Part shown: positions 20,546-31,195 of the stretch, piece after piece | Layout of the letters: the number at the start of each line of letters is the position of its first letter | How positions within the stretch are numbered: position 1 is the first letter of the stretch | DNA from: Aradus depressus | Lineage: Eukaryota; Arthropoda; Insecta; Hemiptera; Aradidae | Direction: 5' to 3' | DNA: 64,000 nt | NCBI GenBank assembly: GCA_963662175.1 | Contig: OY759215.1 | Location: forward strand, 15,427,079-15,491,078 | The notes under the pieces: model-generated | The model's database searches: none | The model's input: only the letters and a program-made list of their open reading frames with translations | Told to the model about the DNA's origin: nothing | Position numbers and translations under genes: made by a program

Positions 20546-21607
20546 TTTTATTGCTCACTTTTCGGGTGGCCGGACCCCTTAAAATTTTTCGGAAGGCCCA
20601 ATGGTCTCGGTCCTCTTCGGCTTGTCGCCTAAGATAAGAACAGTTAAAAAATGGAGTTTTCTTAATCTTAATTAGTTAGGTACTAGTTTTTTTTTACTAC
20701 CAAGTTACATTGAATATAAAATGGGAATCATAAAATATTTATAAAAAGTCTATAACCGTTAATTCTTTAAAAGCTGAATTTTATAAGCTATCCTTAAAAA
20801 GTGTTAGGGCCACTTCACCCTGTTCTTAGGAAAACAGTTTCACAGTCTCGAGGCTTTCTTTAAGACCAATATTGAATCAATCCTTAAAGTGAATTAATAG
20901 CAATTTTTATTTTACAAAATTAAACTAATTCCTCATTGCTTTATTTTACAGTTCAGTTTATCTTAAACCATTATTTTTATCATTTCATTACTTCCTCAGC
21001 CGAACGAACGATAGAGAATATCTATTCGGTCAGAAACTTGATAATAAAACCTTGATTCAAAAATGAAAAGAAAAAAATTTTGCCTCAGTACAAAGTTTTT
21101 CATGGGAAAAATGTCAAAATATGGCTGAGACCTCTTGAGCGTCTCCCGGGCGCCCGAGTAAACAATTCGCCTCTCTTCCACATTTATTTGTTCACATTTT
21201 CTTCCTCGTGTGAGAATATATGAATGCGTAATCTGTGACAACCGAAAAGGCCTATTTCCCTGCTGATATACACAGGCACTTATGAGGACAGTTGGTGACA
21301 GCAAGAAATTCAATGGGATGGAAGAGATTGTCACCATTCCGAGTTAGTACTGGGAAGCAATCGTGGCGCAGCTCGCCTCATGTAGAGATATGAACATTGG
21401 AGGCCTAATGATCTGAGTCTGTCCACGGCGGCCGTTGGTAGTCAGAATAGTACTTCCTGTCTTGTGGCGTGTTCTGAGTGGACTGAATTACAATAGAGAG
21501 TTGTATGAATTGATAACTGAAATTGACAGTTGGCGGTATAATTTGACCATACTTGCAGAAACGTGGACAGGGAGACAACTGTCTTATCTTTGGATCAAAG
21601 CCAGTAG
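20546..21607. other. No gene assigned
   Basis: 20546-20995 is AT-rich. 20996-21600 is GC-richer, apparently not repeated in the window. A 113-residue minus-strand frame (21337-20996) and a plus-strand frame (21435-21653) have no recognisable domains; the latter runs into a SINE. Confidence 0.35.
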
Positions 21608-21759
21608 AGCACACCGTCCTTCGGATGGGACGATAAGCGATGGTCTTGTATGATTTCAGAAATTCCCCAAGACCCCTACCCTATGTGAGTAAATCTGGAT
21701 TGGCTCAATTTCGGACTCTCAGAGTAGAGTCGGGCTCATGAGTCATAATAACAACTAAG
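21608..21759 (+). repeat. SINE-1 body and tail
   Basis: Plus-strand CCGTCCTTCGGATGGGACGA through GGGCTCATGAGTCATAATAA, with the CTCTGGTAGTAGGCGATATG block deleted. Confidence 0.75.
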
Positions 21760-22190
21760 GATCAGTAGAACTGAGAAGACGGGTGCAGCTATCTATGAAC
21801 AGTTCCCCTACTTAACCTGGCAGTTACCTGAACTGCTACAAACACATCGCAATGTCAGTTTTCAACCACTTTTGTGACATAAGGCGTGACATTGAAGATC
21901 CGCACGGTCGATTTGGCAGCTTAACGTATAACAAGTACGCATCAGTTGCATTATTGCAGCTAATATCAACGTCATCGACCGGGAAGAAAAGGATTGTTCC
22001 TGTTTCTCCCTCCATTTTCTTTCCCTGACTTTGTCAGCCTTGCCATATTTTATATGTTTGCAGAGAGTGTATCAACTGAAAATAACGCGTGATTGAAAAA
22101 GTCCAGGACTTTTACCAAGGTTTTTTTTGACAGGCAGATCTGTCTTCCGCACGAATCCTCACGATAATAAACTTAGAGGATCGAAAAAGG
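21760..22190. other. No gene seen
   Basis: Unassigned, moderately GC-rich in its first half; no protein-like frame. Confidence 0.4.
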
Positions 22191-22384
22191 TCATGCCCGG
22201 GCTTCAACTATTACCGCTCTGGTGGCCATAAGCCCAACTCCACTGTGGGAGTCCTAAATATTGTCTACGAAGGGTTAGTTGGCGTGAAGGGCCTTATGAC
22301 TATCTCATCTCCCAATGGCTCGAGATTTCGCGTCCGCTTCGAAGGCTCATGGTTTTGAGGCCTCGAACTCACGATTTTTAGCAC
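22191..22384 (-). repeat. SINE-1, strongly diverged copy
   Basis: Minus-strand CATGCCCGGGCTTCAACTA and GGGAGTCCTAAAT blocks are clear. The head half (CGAGATTTCGCGTCCGCTTC) is badly decayed. Confidence 0.6.
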
Positions 22385-22419
22385 AATATATAAATTAAAT
22401 GAAATAGCTTTATTTTTTT

Positions 22420-22490
22420 CGGCATTCCTTCAAGAGGTGTCATTTCTTTTTTGACAATATTTCGGGACTCTTCTTTGGGTCACAAAGGCT
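22420..22490. repeat. Foldback repeat, one arm
   Basis: TTTTTTCGGCATTCCTTCAA then GAGGTGTCATTTC and AATATTTCGGGAC match one arm of the palindrome at 45953-46036. The second arm is missing. Confidence 0.55.
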
Positions 22491-22664
22491 ATGTACTTAG
22501 TTCCCGAAGTAAAGTGTTCTAAATTTTCGTCCGATTTTGGAAATCTAATTAAATTTAAATTATTTCTTGATCTCAAATTTTGAGTTAATTGTTTCAGAGT
22601 TAGAGCGTTCAAAATATTCCATTCGAATTGATGCACTACTTTTTTGTACTAAGGTATAAGAAGC

Positions 22665-22740
22665 TTCAGCGGCAATGTACTTCCCCAGTACGAATTAATC
22701 AATTAAATTTTTTCATCCCTCTCCCCCATAACCAATCACC
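22665..22740 (-). repeat. Family X 3' module, degenerate
   Basis: Minus-strand GATTAATTCGTACTGGGGAA and GTACATTGCCGC are present; the end hairpin is destroyed. Confidence 0.5.
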
Positions 22741-23219
22741 TATTAGCTAGAATGCTGTAATTTGATTCTAATATCTTGACATATATTATAATATAGAGTA
22801 GGATTGTTTCCGAAGTCGCATCGACAAGGGGCTTCTTGATATGAGCTCATCAGTGCTGAGTCAACTTTATATTATTAAGTTAGCTAAGTTGGACTTGGTT
22901 GGGACTTAGATTAAGAAAACTTGCGATCAGAATCTGCTGGAGTCGTGTGAAATCTAATAGTATGTATGAGACCCTGTTTGTCTCTCTTCGAGCAACAAAC
23001 CCGTCTGGGAAATCGATCTCACTTCAACATAAGCGTATTTATTTATTTTGTTCTTCAACAAGGTATTATTCTTCAACTCTGAGAGTTGGACTTGAACAAG
23101 ATTTTAAAAAACAATATCACACCGAAGTTAGTTCTTTATTCTAACTTCAAAAATGTAAATGTTCAGAAATATAATTTTTAAAGCAACTTTCTTATATCTT
23201 TGTAATCATGCGAAAATGA

Positions 23220-23698
23220 GTCTAGCGCTGAAATATACACAGGACTTCCTTTCTCCGGGAGAATCTAGCTCTGAAATATACAAAGGGGCCTCTTCCCTCC
23301 TGAAGAGTCTAGCGCTGAAATATACAAAGGACATCCTCCCTCCTGGAGAGTCTAGCGCTGTAATATACAAAGGACCTCCTACCTTCTGAAGAGTAGCTTT
23401 GAAATATACAAAGGACCTCCTACCTCTTGGAGAGTATAGCACTGAAATATACGAAGGACCTCCTCCCTCCTGGAGAGTAGCGCTGAAATATACAAAAGAT
23501 CTCCTCCTCCTGGAGAAGCGGAGGTTCTAGCGCTGAAATAATCAACAGACTTCGTCCCCAATGAGCTATACAGTCTAGCGCTGAAATATACAAAACACCT
23601 CCTCTCTCCTGGAGAGTCTAGCGCTGAAATATGCAAAAGAACTATCTCCTGGAAAGACAGCGCTGAAATATACAAAATACCTCCTAGATCTGAAAATA
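23220..23698. repeat. Minisatellite, about 11 units of roughly 43 bp
   Basis: Units start TCTAGCGCTGAAATATACAA and continue with a CCTCCTCCCTCCTGGAGAG-type half. Lengths range about 40-48 bp and copies are diverged from one another. Because 43 is not a multiple of three, the repeated peptides visible in several frames (ALKYTKDILPPGES and similar) are by-products and not a repeat protein. Confidence 0.9.
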
Positions 23699-24013
23699 TA
23701 GGCGAAGTTCCTTTCTTTCGATACAGTTTTTGGAGAAACGCTATCTACCAACATAAAAAAAAATATATAATATTTACTAACAACAAACATAACTTTCAAA
23801 CATTGATTTCTATGAAAGTATTCATCTAAAATAAAACAGATATCTGGTTGTTACAGTATATAACTTTCCTCTAATGTAACTGTTTTCATGTATTTACATG
23901 AGAATGAAAAAGATTGGAAAATCCTTGGATTAACTTTAAAGATAAAATTGAAGAAAAAAATAAAAGATTGTCGCGTCGCGTAAACACGAATCAATGAATA
24001 GAAAAAAAAAAAA
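23699..24013. other. No gene seen
   Basis: AT-rich, no recognised repeat. Confidence 0.45.
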
Positions 24014-24265
24014 ATGTTTTTCTCAGTTTACTTGTTCATTCCGATTCTTCTTTCTACCTTACAAAAATATAAACCCCTGGATACGACGTCCCAGTCAGAA
24101 AATCTCCTGGATGTGATCTTATTCCCAGAAAAACCCAGCGTCACCTTGGCCCCAACACCCTTATTTACAGCCCTCGTGCTAAGAAGAACCAATCTTCCTT
24201 CTGATATTTTCTTCGTCTCCTGTTACTCTACTCAGCATGGACATATCCAGGATCAGGAAGGGTGA
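24014..24265 (+). CDS. Unassigned 83-codon open frame
   Basis: Starts with an ATG and a hydrophobic stretch (MFFSVYLFIPILLS), then a more polar, proline-containing part (VILFPEKPSVTLAPTPLF). No family recognised. The 3' edge runs toward family X-like words (CAGGAAGGGTGAGAAGAGGG), so part may be repeat-derived. Low confidence that it is a gene. Confidence 0.15.
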   Translation: MFFSVYLFIPILLSTLQKYKPLDTTSQSENLLDVILFPEKPSVTLAPTPLFTALVLRRTNLPSDIFFVSCYSTQHGHIQDQEG

Positions 24266-24662
24266 GAAGAGGGGGCATAACACCAAAAACCTAATAATTG
24301 CCAATATAATTAATTTCAGAGAAACGCAGACATTTTGTGGAAACTGCTAATAAAAAATTGAAAAAACTTATTTTTTTGAAAATATTGTCTCTTCCACAAA
24401 ATATTTATACAAAAATTACAGACCATCTTCCCGTTTAATTATAACGTAAGACAAGTTGGCACACGAGCTGTTCTGATGGGTAAATCAGATAGGTAAGGAA
24501 GAGGTTGGAATTTGGAACCCCCCTGGTTTTACAGTTAAGAGTTTGTTTGTTCTGAAAAATTGTCTTTTATTTTTTTTAATTTTTTACAAAATTGAACTTG
24601 CCGAGTTTAGAAACATTTTATTTTTAATTGTTATAATCAATATTTTATATATATATTCTTAA
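24266..24662. other. No gene seen
   Basis: AT-rich; traces of family X words near 24270-24310 only. Confidence 0.4.
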
Positions 24663-24995
24663 GGGCGCCGGTGGCTCAGTGATATGCGTGCTTTCTTACT
24701 GAGCTCAAGTTCGCGGGTTCGAAAACCGGTCGAGGCTCTTAGTTTATTTTATCTGGGAGGTAAAAAAAAGTTAAACACTCCTTCCTTCGGATGGGACATT
24801 AAGCGATGGTCCCGAGCCTGTACGATGTCAGGTTAGACCCCTCCCTAGGTGATTAAAAAATTAAGGTAGGCAGGATTTAGGACTCCCAAAGTAGAGTCGG
24901 GTTAGTCTCCACCAAAGTGACGACGGAGCTCTCTGGTAGTAGGCGATATGACCTTGTAGTTAAAAGCCCGGGCTTGAGTCCTAATTACTAACTAA
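24663..24995 (+). repeat. SINE-1, essentially full length
   Basis: Plus-strand copy from GGGCGCCGGTGGCTCAGTGA (A-box) through the B-box region GGTTCGAAAACC to the tail block and ACTAACTAA. It defines the family layout: tRNA-like head of about 75 bp, a body with GGATGGGAC...TTAAGCGATGGTCCCG, an end block GCCCGGGC(A/T)TGAGTC and a (CTAA)n tail. Confidence 0.92.
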
Positions 24996-25162
24996 ATTCT
25001 ATAGTTATTATTGAATGCTTTTTACAAGCGACCTGATGATAAGGGAAACCTTGAAAGCTGGCTATTCGTATTTAAAAAGAAATCTTGTAAAATGTAGAAA
25101 ACTTGTAATTAAGTCTATTCAAACTTCCTTCCTTCAAACATTTTTTCAATTCACTGTCTTCA

Positions 25163-25424
25163 TGCCTACTACCAGAGCGCGATTCGTCGATCTGGTGGAC
25201 TTGATCTCTACTGTGGGAATCCTAAATTTTGTCTACCTAGGTTTATTCACTTAAGGGGTCTTTAATCCTGACATCGTACAGGCTCGGGACCATCGCTTAA
25301 CATACCATCCAAAGAACAGCGTAATCAAGGTTTTTTCACCTTCTAGATAAAAAACCTGAAGGTCTCGGTGGGTTTTGAACCCGCGATCTTGAACCCAGTA
25401 GGCTAGGACGCTACCGGCGCCCTC
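25163..25424 (-). repeat. SINE-1, tail-truncated copy
   Basis: Minus-strand copy running from the CCTACTACCAGAGCGC block to the 5' terminus CTACCGGCGCCCTC. The B-box reads on the plus strand as TTTTGAACCCGCGA. Confidence 0.85.
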
Positions 25425-25655
25425 TTGTTGAAGATAGGAGAAGACCAGAAATGTTACAATCAGAACAGTTTTCCACATCAGCAGACCTTGCTTTGCACAT
25501 TCTGGGGTCCGATGCTGGACTTGAATAATACATCAGTAACAGTCCTACCCGAATATCATTTGAAAGTTAGGACGCCCCTACGTAACCTTACTTCACCATC
25601 GGGACGGGTTCTAGGTCATTTTTTAAACAATTTACACTGGGTGGCCATAATGGGC

Positions 25656-25974
25656 CTTGTGACTCATGCCGGGGCTTTAAATACGACGTCATATCTCCAA
25701 CTACCAGAGCGCTCTTTCGTCGCTCTGGTGGACATGAGCCTGACTCGACTATGGGAGACTTCTGTTTTGTCTATCCTAATTTTTTATTCACCTAGGGTAG
25801 GGATTTTTAACAAGTAGCTGATATCGTACAGGCTTGGGACCATCCCTTAACGTCCCATCCGAAAGACGGCGTGCTCAAGGTTTTTTCCCTTCAGAGATAA
25901 AAATCCTAAGGCCCTTAGGACTGAGTTTCGAACCCTCCCAGCACGCACGCTACCTCTGAGCTACCAGCGCCCTC
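25656..25974 (-). repeat. SINE-1, nearly full length
   Basis: Minus-strand copy with tail block, body, decayed B-box (TTTCGAACCCTCCC on plus) and 5' terminus GAGCTACCAGCGCCCTC. With 24663-24995 and 25163-25424 it forms a tight cluster of three SINEs in mixed orientation. Confidence 0.88.
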
Positions 25975-26009
25975 TCCTTACCTTAAATAACACCAAATTA
26001 TAACAAAAT

Positions 26010-26740
26010 TCTTGAATAGTGTAAGAAAGTATTGTTATCGTGCAAAAATCCGAGTTCAAGTTTTCCAGGGAATTACACATTTAAATGCCCCCGAACACGT
26101 TTTGCTTATTTTAGCGATGACGTCTATTTTTGTATGTGATTGGATCTTTGTGAGCGTCATTAACTTGAAATTTGCAATGATGTCACATGTGCTAGTTTTT
26201 TCATTTTTTTAATTTCTTAACATAGTTATCATGTCGGCAAAAATAATGCTGTCATTAATGATATTTGCTGATGAATGTCTATCAGAGCACTGCACTGCCA
26301 AGGTGAGTGCCGTTTTTGTGCGATTTAGATCTGAAAATGTCGCTTTGCAACATATTTTTTTTGACGTTTGCTTAATTTACTTGAAAACAGTTAGTCCTAT
26401 TGGAAAATTGGATCTTACCGAAAATGTTCTTTATACAATTTCCAACTTAAAATTTGAAATAGAATTAATAAACGAAAGTTATAGCGCCCGAGGAATGTAA
26501 TTTCCATTGATATTATTTCTAAGTAGGTAATCTTTAAATTGTGATGCATAGCAAAACGTCAAAAAACTACCAATACATAAACCATATTTTAAAGTTTGTT
26601 GCTATGAGTTACGATTTAAAAATTACTAAGATAACATATTCCATATATGTACACAGTTTACATCCCTCGGGGCGCTATAACTTTTGTAGTATTGATCCTA
26701 TCTCTATAGGGTCCACTCATCTGAGGTCTTATTAGAGATT
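26010..26740 (+). repeat. Family Y dispersed repeat
   Basis: Blocks AAGTATTGTTATCGTGCAAA, GATTGGATCTTTGTGAGCG, CAGTTAGTCCTATTGGAAAA and GCGCTATAACTTTTGTAGTA recur with the same flavour at 45340-45900 and 47090-47560. The 66- and 89-codon frames here lie inside the repeat and are not supported as genes. Confidence 0.5.
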
Positions 26741-26983
26741 AATAAAATAAACTTAAGCAAGCCGTCCTTCGGATAGAACGTTAAGTGATGGTCTCGAGCC
26801 TGTACGATGTCAGGTACTCATTAAAGACCCCTACCCTAGAAGAATAAAAATTTAGGGTAGGCAAAATTAGGACTCCCATAATGGAGTCAGGCTCAAGTCC
26901 ACCAAAATGACGAAGAGCTCTCTGGTAGTAGGCGATATGACCTTGTAGTTAAAGCCGGGGCATGAATCACAATACTAACTATC
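26741..26983 (+). repeat. SINE-1, head-less copy
   Basis: Plus-strand copy beginning at AATAAACTTAAGCAAGCCGT and ending with the tail block and ACTAACTA. Confidence 0.85.
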
Positions 26984-27379
26984 ATTCCTTCCTTCTTTTC
27001 CGTAAACACACAATGTTAACACTTAACTATGATACTCGTAGTACTAATTGGACTCACACGAAATTTAATCCCTCAAATTAACTTTCATTTTCGCCCTTGA
27101 GGAGGTGACACTGAATGGTCTTCCTCTCCACTTATGACTCTTACGTATTATTCAACTGAGATATTGACTGCTGCATATAGCAACAGCTGTGCCTTTACTC
27201 AAAAATAAATCAAGGGTAGTGGGGATTTTTACATGTCGAGTTTTTATTTATTTCTTAAACGAAATGCCATTATACATATAAATTCCCCATGGAATATAGC
27301 AGTATTCAATTTTCCTATCGGTTAAAATGCTCCAAGCTATATATCATTCGTTCAATCCATTATTGACATGGCAATGATA
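26984..27379. other. No gene seen
   Basis: Unassigned AT-rich sequence upstream of the LINE remnant. Confidence 0.4.
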
Positions 27380-29045
27380 ACATCTATAATGAATGCTCTC
27401 CGGAAGGATTCGAACAAACCTAGCGAATATATTTTTTTGTTATTATAATTTGTCTGAAGAAAATAGCATGTTACCGGGAATCTATAATTCATTTGTTACA
27501 ATTTATTTTTTGAACCGCCCTCCAGTTTCCTTCAACGATATCCCGGTTCCTGTCTCCGATAAAGTTTTATCTATATAAAGGAATGACATGGAATTCCCAC
27601 ACACGGTTTGCTAAACCTGTTGAAAATCCAGACTTTCTGTTGAGAACAAACTGACTATATACAAGACAATAGTAAGACAAATATGGACGTACGGACTTGA
27701 ACTATGGGGTTACGTTAAGCCATCTAACGCATATCCAGTCCTTAGAATCCATAGTCCTAACAACAATTGTCGATGCATCCTTCTATGTTTCCAATCTTAC
27801 CCTTCACAATGACCTGAAAATCCCTTTGGCACACCATCTCATCATGTCCCATTTCCTAATTTTCCATTCTAAACTTTTCTATCATGGAAATACTTTTGCC
27901 AGATCCCTGTCATGGCCGGCACTGGCCATTTCTCCCCTCATGCCCGGGCTACCGTGGCTTCTTCCTCTTAGGAGGAATGAGGATAGCCTCGTCGCGGTGG
28001 TATGTCGGAGGATCTCGAGACAAATTTATATTTTATATTTTGAATTTTTATTTGTGTTTTTATTATTATATTTATTTTTATTTTTAATATTTTATTTAGT
28101 ATTACAGTAAACCCTCATTACAACAAACTCGGATACAACGAACCCCTCGCTAAAGCGAACCAAAATTGAAACCCCTAGAAAAACGAATTGATTTTCTCAT
28201 AGCACCTTCGTTATAACGAAATAACTCCTCAGTTAATACGAACTACATCTGGATTACCAAATGAGAAAAAACTCGGTTACAACGAACTCGAAAGGCATAA
28301 TATGTACAAACACTAAGGAAATAGTTGATTCTCCCTCCCCTTTCTAGAATTGTTGGTTTTCCGCGAAAGTCATTCAGTTGTTCCTCCTTTTTGCAATGTT
28401 TACTTATCAGAAATTTCAGTTCAATTTCGTGTTGTACGAGTTAAAGAAAGGTTGTGCGTCAGATTTTTTTTCACTCGGGTGATGTCATCCTGAACCATAG
28501 TATGTATAATACAGGTATGTATGTACATAGCTACAAATTATGAGTTTTTTTTGTTTTGTTTTGCTATTTCTTCTTTTCTTATTGTATTTTTTTAATACAT
28601 ATTTATTTTCTTATGTGATATGTTTTTTATTTATTTGATTGACTCTATGTAGTCTTTCTGAACTAGGTCTAGTCTTTCTGTAACTAGAATACTGCGTTGT
28701 TTTAAAAATTTGTTTTTATGTACTTATTAACCTACTCATTTGTTTGTTTTTAATTTGAATGTTACGAACTTCGTTATAACGAACTGCTGATCTTCTGGTC
28801 CCGAGGGTTTACTGTATACCATTGTACATATTTTACTCATTGTGTATATATACAATTATTATTTTGTACATATTCTTCATGACTTTACAAAGACATTTTT
28901 ATTTTTTAATTATTATTATTATTTTTTTGTTATATTTAGTTATTATTGTACATTTATTATGTCACTTTGCCCTATTATCCATAATTGTCAACAAAACTCA
29001 TGGTTTGTACCTATTTTAAATATGCATAATAAAATTAAATAATAA
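27380..29045 (+). pseudogene. Jockey-like LINE, 3' part of ORF2 plus 3' UTR, split by a MITE
   Basis: Frame-shifted pieces match the region after the reverse transcriptase domain of Jockey-clade LINEs: RPPVSFNDIPVPVSDKV near 27515, SVENKLTIYKTIVRQIWTYG then LELWGY near 27650, and DASFYVSNLTLHNDLKIPLA near 27770. Then comes a GC-richer 3' UTR start (about 27900-28015) and a T-rich 3' UTR. A pogo-like MITE (28105-28814) sits inside the 3' UTR, which resumes at TACCATTGTACATATTTTAC. Several stops and shifts make it a dead copy. The encoded enzyme would have been reverse transcriptase. Confidence 0.78.
28105..28814. mobile_element. Pogo/Tigger-type MITE
   Basis: Ends CAGTAAACCCTC / GAGGGTTTACTG form perfect 12-bp terminal inverted repeats flanked by TA on both sides (28103-28104, 28815-28816). 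Subterminal ACAACAAACTCGGATACAAC and TTCGTTATAACGAA words are typical of pogo/Tigger ends. About 710 bp with no transposase frame. It is nested in the 3' UTR of the Jockey-like remnant. Confidence 0.9.
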
Positions 29046-29480
29046 TCTATTTATTGGAAATATTTGTGTAAATATAATATTATTAAAATTAGGAATAATT
29101 TTGGAAATATACAATTATTTTACGGCTCACATTACTTAGAAATTGACATTTCAGTTCGAATTTTGAGAATACTCAAGCCGCTCCCTCCACCAGGTTGATC
29201 TGAGAGCGGTGTCTAGCGGTAACCACCCAATGTAGGTAAAGTAAGTGAGTTCTTGTCGACAGCTGGCCTGGTAATATTGTTACTTAGAGTGGTCCTCAGA
29301 GCACTTACATGACGTCGAAGGGCACATTTTGGAGTCTGTCATCTCACTCTACCCTCCCTCTCTCCAACATCCCGCAAAAAAATAAATATAAAATCTAATT
29401 TCGTCTTATATAGGAAATCTTAATCAAAAGTCTCTTCTGACAAGAGTTGAAGAAAAAATATTAAGGCACATTTTTTTTTT
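29046..29480. other. No gene seen
   Basis: AT-rich, with a GC-richer patch at 29165-29360 that matches nothing else clearly. Confidence 0.4.
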
Positions 29481-29720
29481 GAATACTTTTTAGTGCAGGT
29501 CGCCCGGTTTGCGAAATATATGCCCAAAACCCTCCTAAAATGTCGTCTTGAAACCCAATTTTTTTAAGAGATTTTTTTAATTTTCTCATAAACGGTTAGT
29601 CCTATCGAAAAATTAGTTCTCACCAAAAATGTGCCTTATTAAATTTCCAAACTACATAAAGCCCTCAAATTTGAGATAGGACCTATGTGTACAAAGTTTT
29701 AGCGCCTCAAATAACGCACA
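29481..29720 (+). repeat. Family Y fragment
   Basis: AGGTCGCCCGGTTTGCGAAA, ACGGTTAGTCCTATCGAAAA and the GTTTTAGCGCC word match the copy at 51080-51400. Confidence 0.55.
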
Positions 29721-30180
29721 ATAAACTTCCCGAATAAAGAGCCACGGGGGTCTAAAAAAAGTCCACTGGGGCTAAAAAAAAACACATCCACAGGCAGTTT
29801 ATTGAAATTTCAAAAAATAATAAAAGACTTTTTTCATTTTATTCATTTTTTTTTCTTGAATGCAGAGACATACACAAAAGAAATGAGATGGCGAATTCCA
29901 AGACTCGCTAATTGGAGCAAGGACAGAGAAACGTGCAGACAAAAGAAGGAAATGAGAAAGAAAAAGGAATGAAGAACTCATTAAAACATTTCAAACGAAA
30001 AATTGTTCATGTGCACATTGTCAGAGTAAAAACTGGGGAAAAGAGGGTGGTTCTTGTAGTGAGATGTGAGATGCTGGGTGTATCTCAGAACTCTACTTGT
30101 TGTATCACCTCACGAAATATAGAGAGTGTCATTTGAGAGAAGATTGTGGATAAGTCTCCTGGTTTAAGGAAACTTTTAGA
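29721..30180. other. No gene seen
   Basis: Lysine-rich small frame at 29912-30136 is driven by A-rich sequence. No recognised repeat. Confidence 0.4.
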
Positions 30181-30204
30181 TAAGCAGCCTAAGGCCATCC
30201 TGTT

Positions 30205-30280
30205 TATTAGTTTATATAAAAGAATATGATTTGTGGTCATAGCAGGACTTTCTTATACCAACCATTTTTATACAGATGAC
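30205..30280 (-). repeat. LINE-A 3' UTR fragment
   Basis: On the minus strand: GTCATCTGTATAAAAATGGT, TGGTATAAGAAAG and CCTGCTATGACCACA, the same words as at 20437 and 60985. Confidence 0.6.
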
Positions 30281-30350
30281 TTCGAGTTTCGAACCCGCGA
30301 TCTTGAGCTCAGTAAGCAAACACACATAGCACCGAGCAATCGGCGCCCTC
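30281..30350 (-). repeat. SINE-1 tRNA-like head only
   Basis: Minus-strand head with B-box (plus strand TTTCGAACCCGCGA) and 5' terminus CGGCGCCCTC. The body is missing. Confidence 0.75.
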
Positions 30351-30512
30351 ACTGCCGATGTAACGACATAATATATATATCGACATAAAATTTCATATTT
30401 GAAGTCAAAAACCAAGAGAATATAATTTCAGAATTTCAGCGATTTCGGCCGAAGGTAAGAGGGCTCAACTCAAAAACCCCAATAACTGCCAATGTATCGA
30501 CACGAAATTTAG
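30351..30512 (+). repeat. Family X, left half of an interrupted copy
   Basis: Units CTGCCGATGTAA and TTTCAGCGATTTCGGCCGAA precede the LINE insertion. The copy resumes at 31051. Confidence 0.7.
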
Positions 30513-30524
30513 TATTAGGATTCG

Positions 30525-31050
30525 AATTGGTGGCATAAGGTAGCGCAACTAAGTGTTATTTGCAAACTTCAAAAGATAGTGCGCCTAGTATGCCTTGCAG
30601 CAACCGGAGCTATGAGGTCAACGCCCATGGCTGCTATGACCATAATAGTAGGAATTGAGCCTCTGGATGTAAGTGTACATCAGCAATGAATACCTGCAGT
30701 AGCCTCGAGGCTAAAGGAGAATGGAATAGGGCGGTCAGTGGGGGGACACTCCAGGATCAAAGAGGTGCTAAACGAAATCGACCCAATATTTGGATGGAGA
30801 AAAGATGATCGAGATAGGAAATACCCAGTGACTACTCAAGAGTTCTCACAGGACACGGTCCATTCAATAGACACACACGGTAGGAGCCAACGAAAGTCCT
30901 ACCTGTGACTGATGTAGAGAAGAAGACGAGACGGCAGCACACTTCCTGGGTATATGATCGGAAGAGATTCCACATTTTTGACAAAGATGTAATCATAGTG
31001 CAGCGCTTACAGGATGCTTAGGTCCCTAGGTGTAACACCAGCCCACCATA
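30525..31050 (+). pseudogene. 5'-truncated LINE fragment inserted in family X
   Basis: From about 30531 the frame reads WHKVAQLSVICKLQKIVRLV then CLAATGAMRSTPMAAMTIIV, the post-RT region of Jockey/R1-like LINEs. It then shifts to GIGRSVGGHSRIKEVLNEID and to a decayed zinc-like end (CREEDETAAHFLG) and YRMLRSLGVTPAH. Flanking TATTAGGATTCG (30513-30524) and TATGAGGATTCG (31051-31062) form a 12-bp target duplication with one mismatch. At least two stops or shifts; the product was the tail of a reverse transcriptase protein. Confidence 0.75.
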
Positions 31051-31195
31051 TATGAGGATTCGGAAGCTACTACGTAATTAAAATATTGAGTTTTAGCTCA
31101 AACGGTTAATTGGCTTTGGAGGGAGAGCGGAAATGTAATTGATTAATTCTTGCTGGGGAAGTACAAGGCCGGTGATGTACCGACAACTTTTTTAT
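31051..31195 (+). repeat. Family X, right half with 3' module
   Basis: Continues the copy from 30512: GGCTTTGGAGGGAGAGCGGA, GATTAATTCTTGCTGGGGAA, GGCCGGTGATGTACCGACAA and T-run end. Confidence 0.75.

Noticed and set aside
23206..23675. Repeat protein encoded by overlapping frames in the minisatellite
   Set aside because: The unit is about 43 bp, not a multiple of three, so repeated peptides appear in several frames on both strands as by-products.
23220..23698. CRISPR-like array
   Set aside because: Units are direct tandem repeats in which the 'spacers' resemble each other, unit length varies, and the context is eukaryotic with retrotransposons. It is a minisatellite.
27697..28110. 137-codon host gene
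   Set aside because: Its first part matches the post-RT region of Jockey-like LINEs and its end is 3' UTR.
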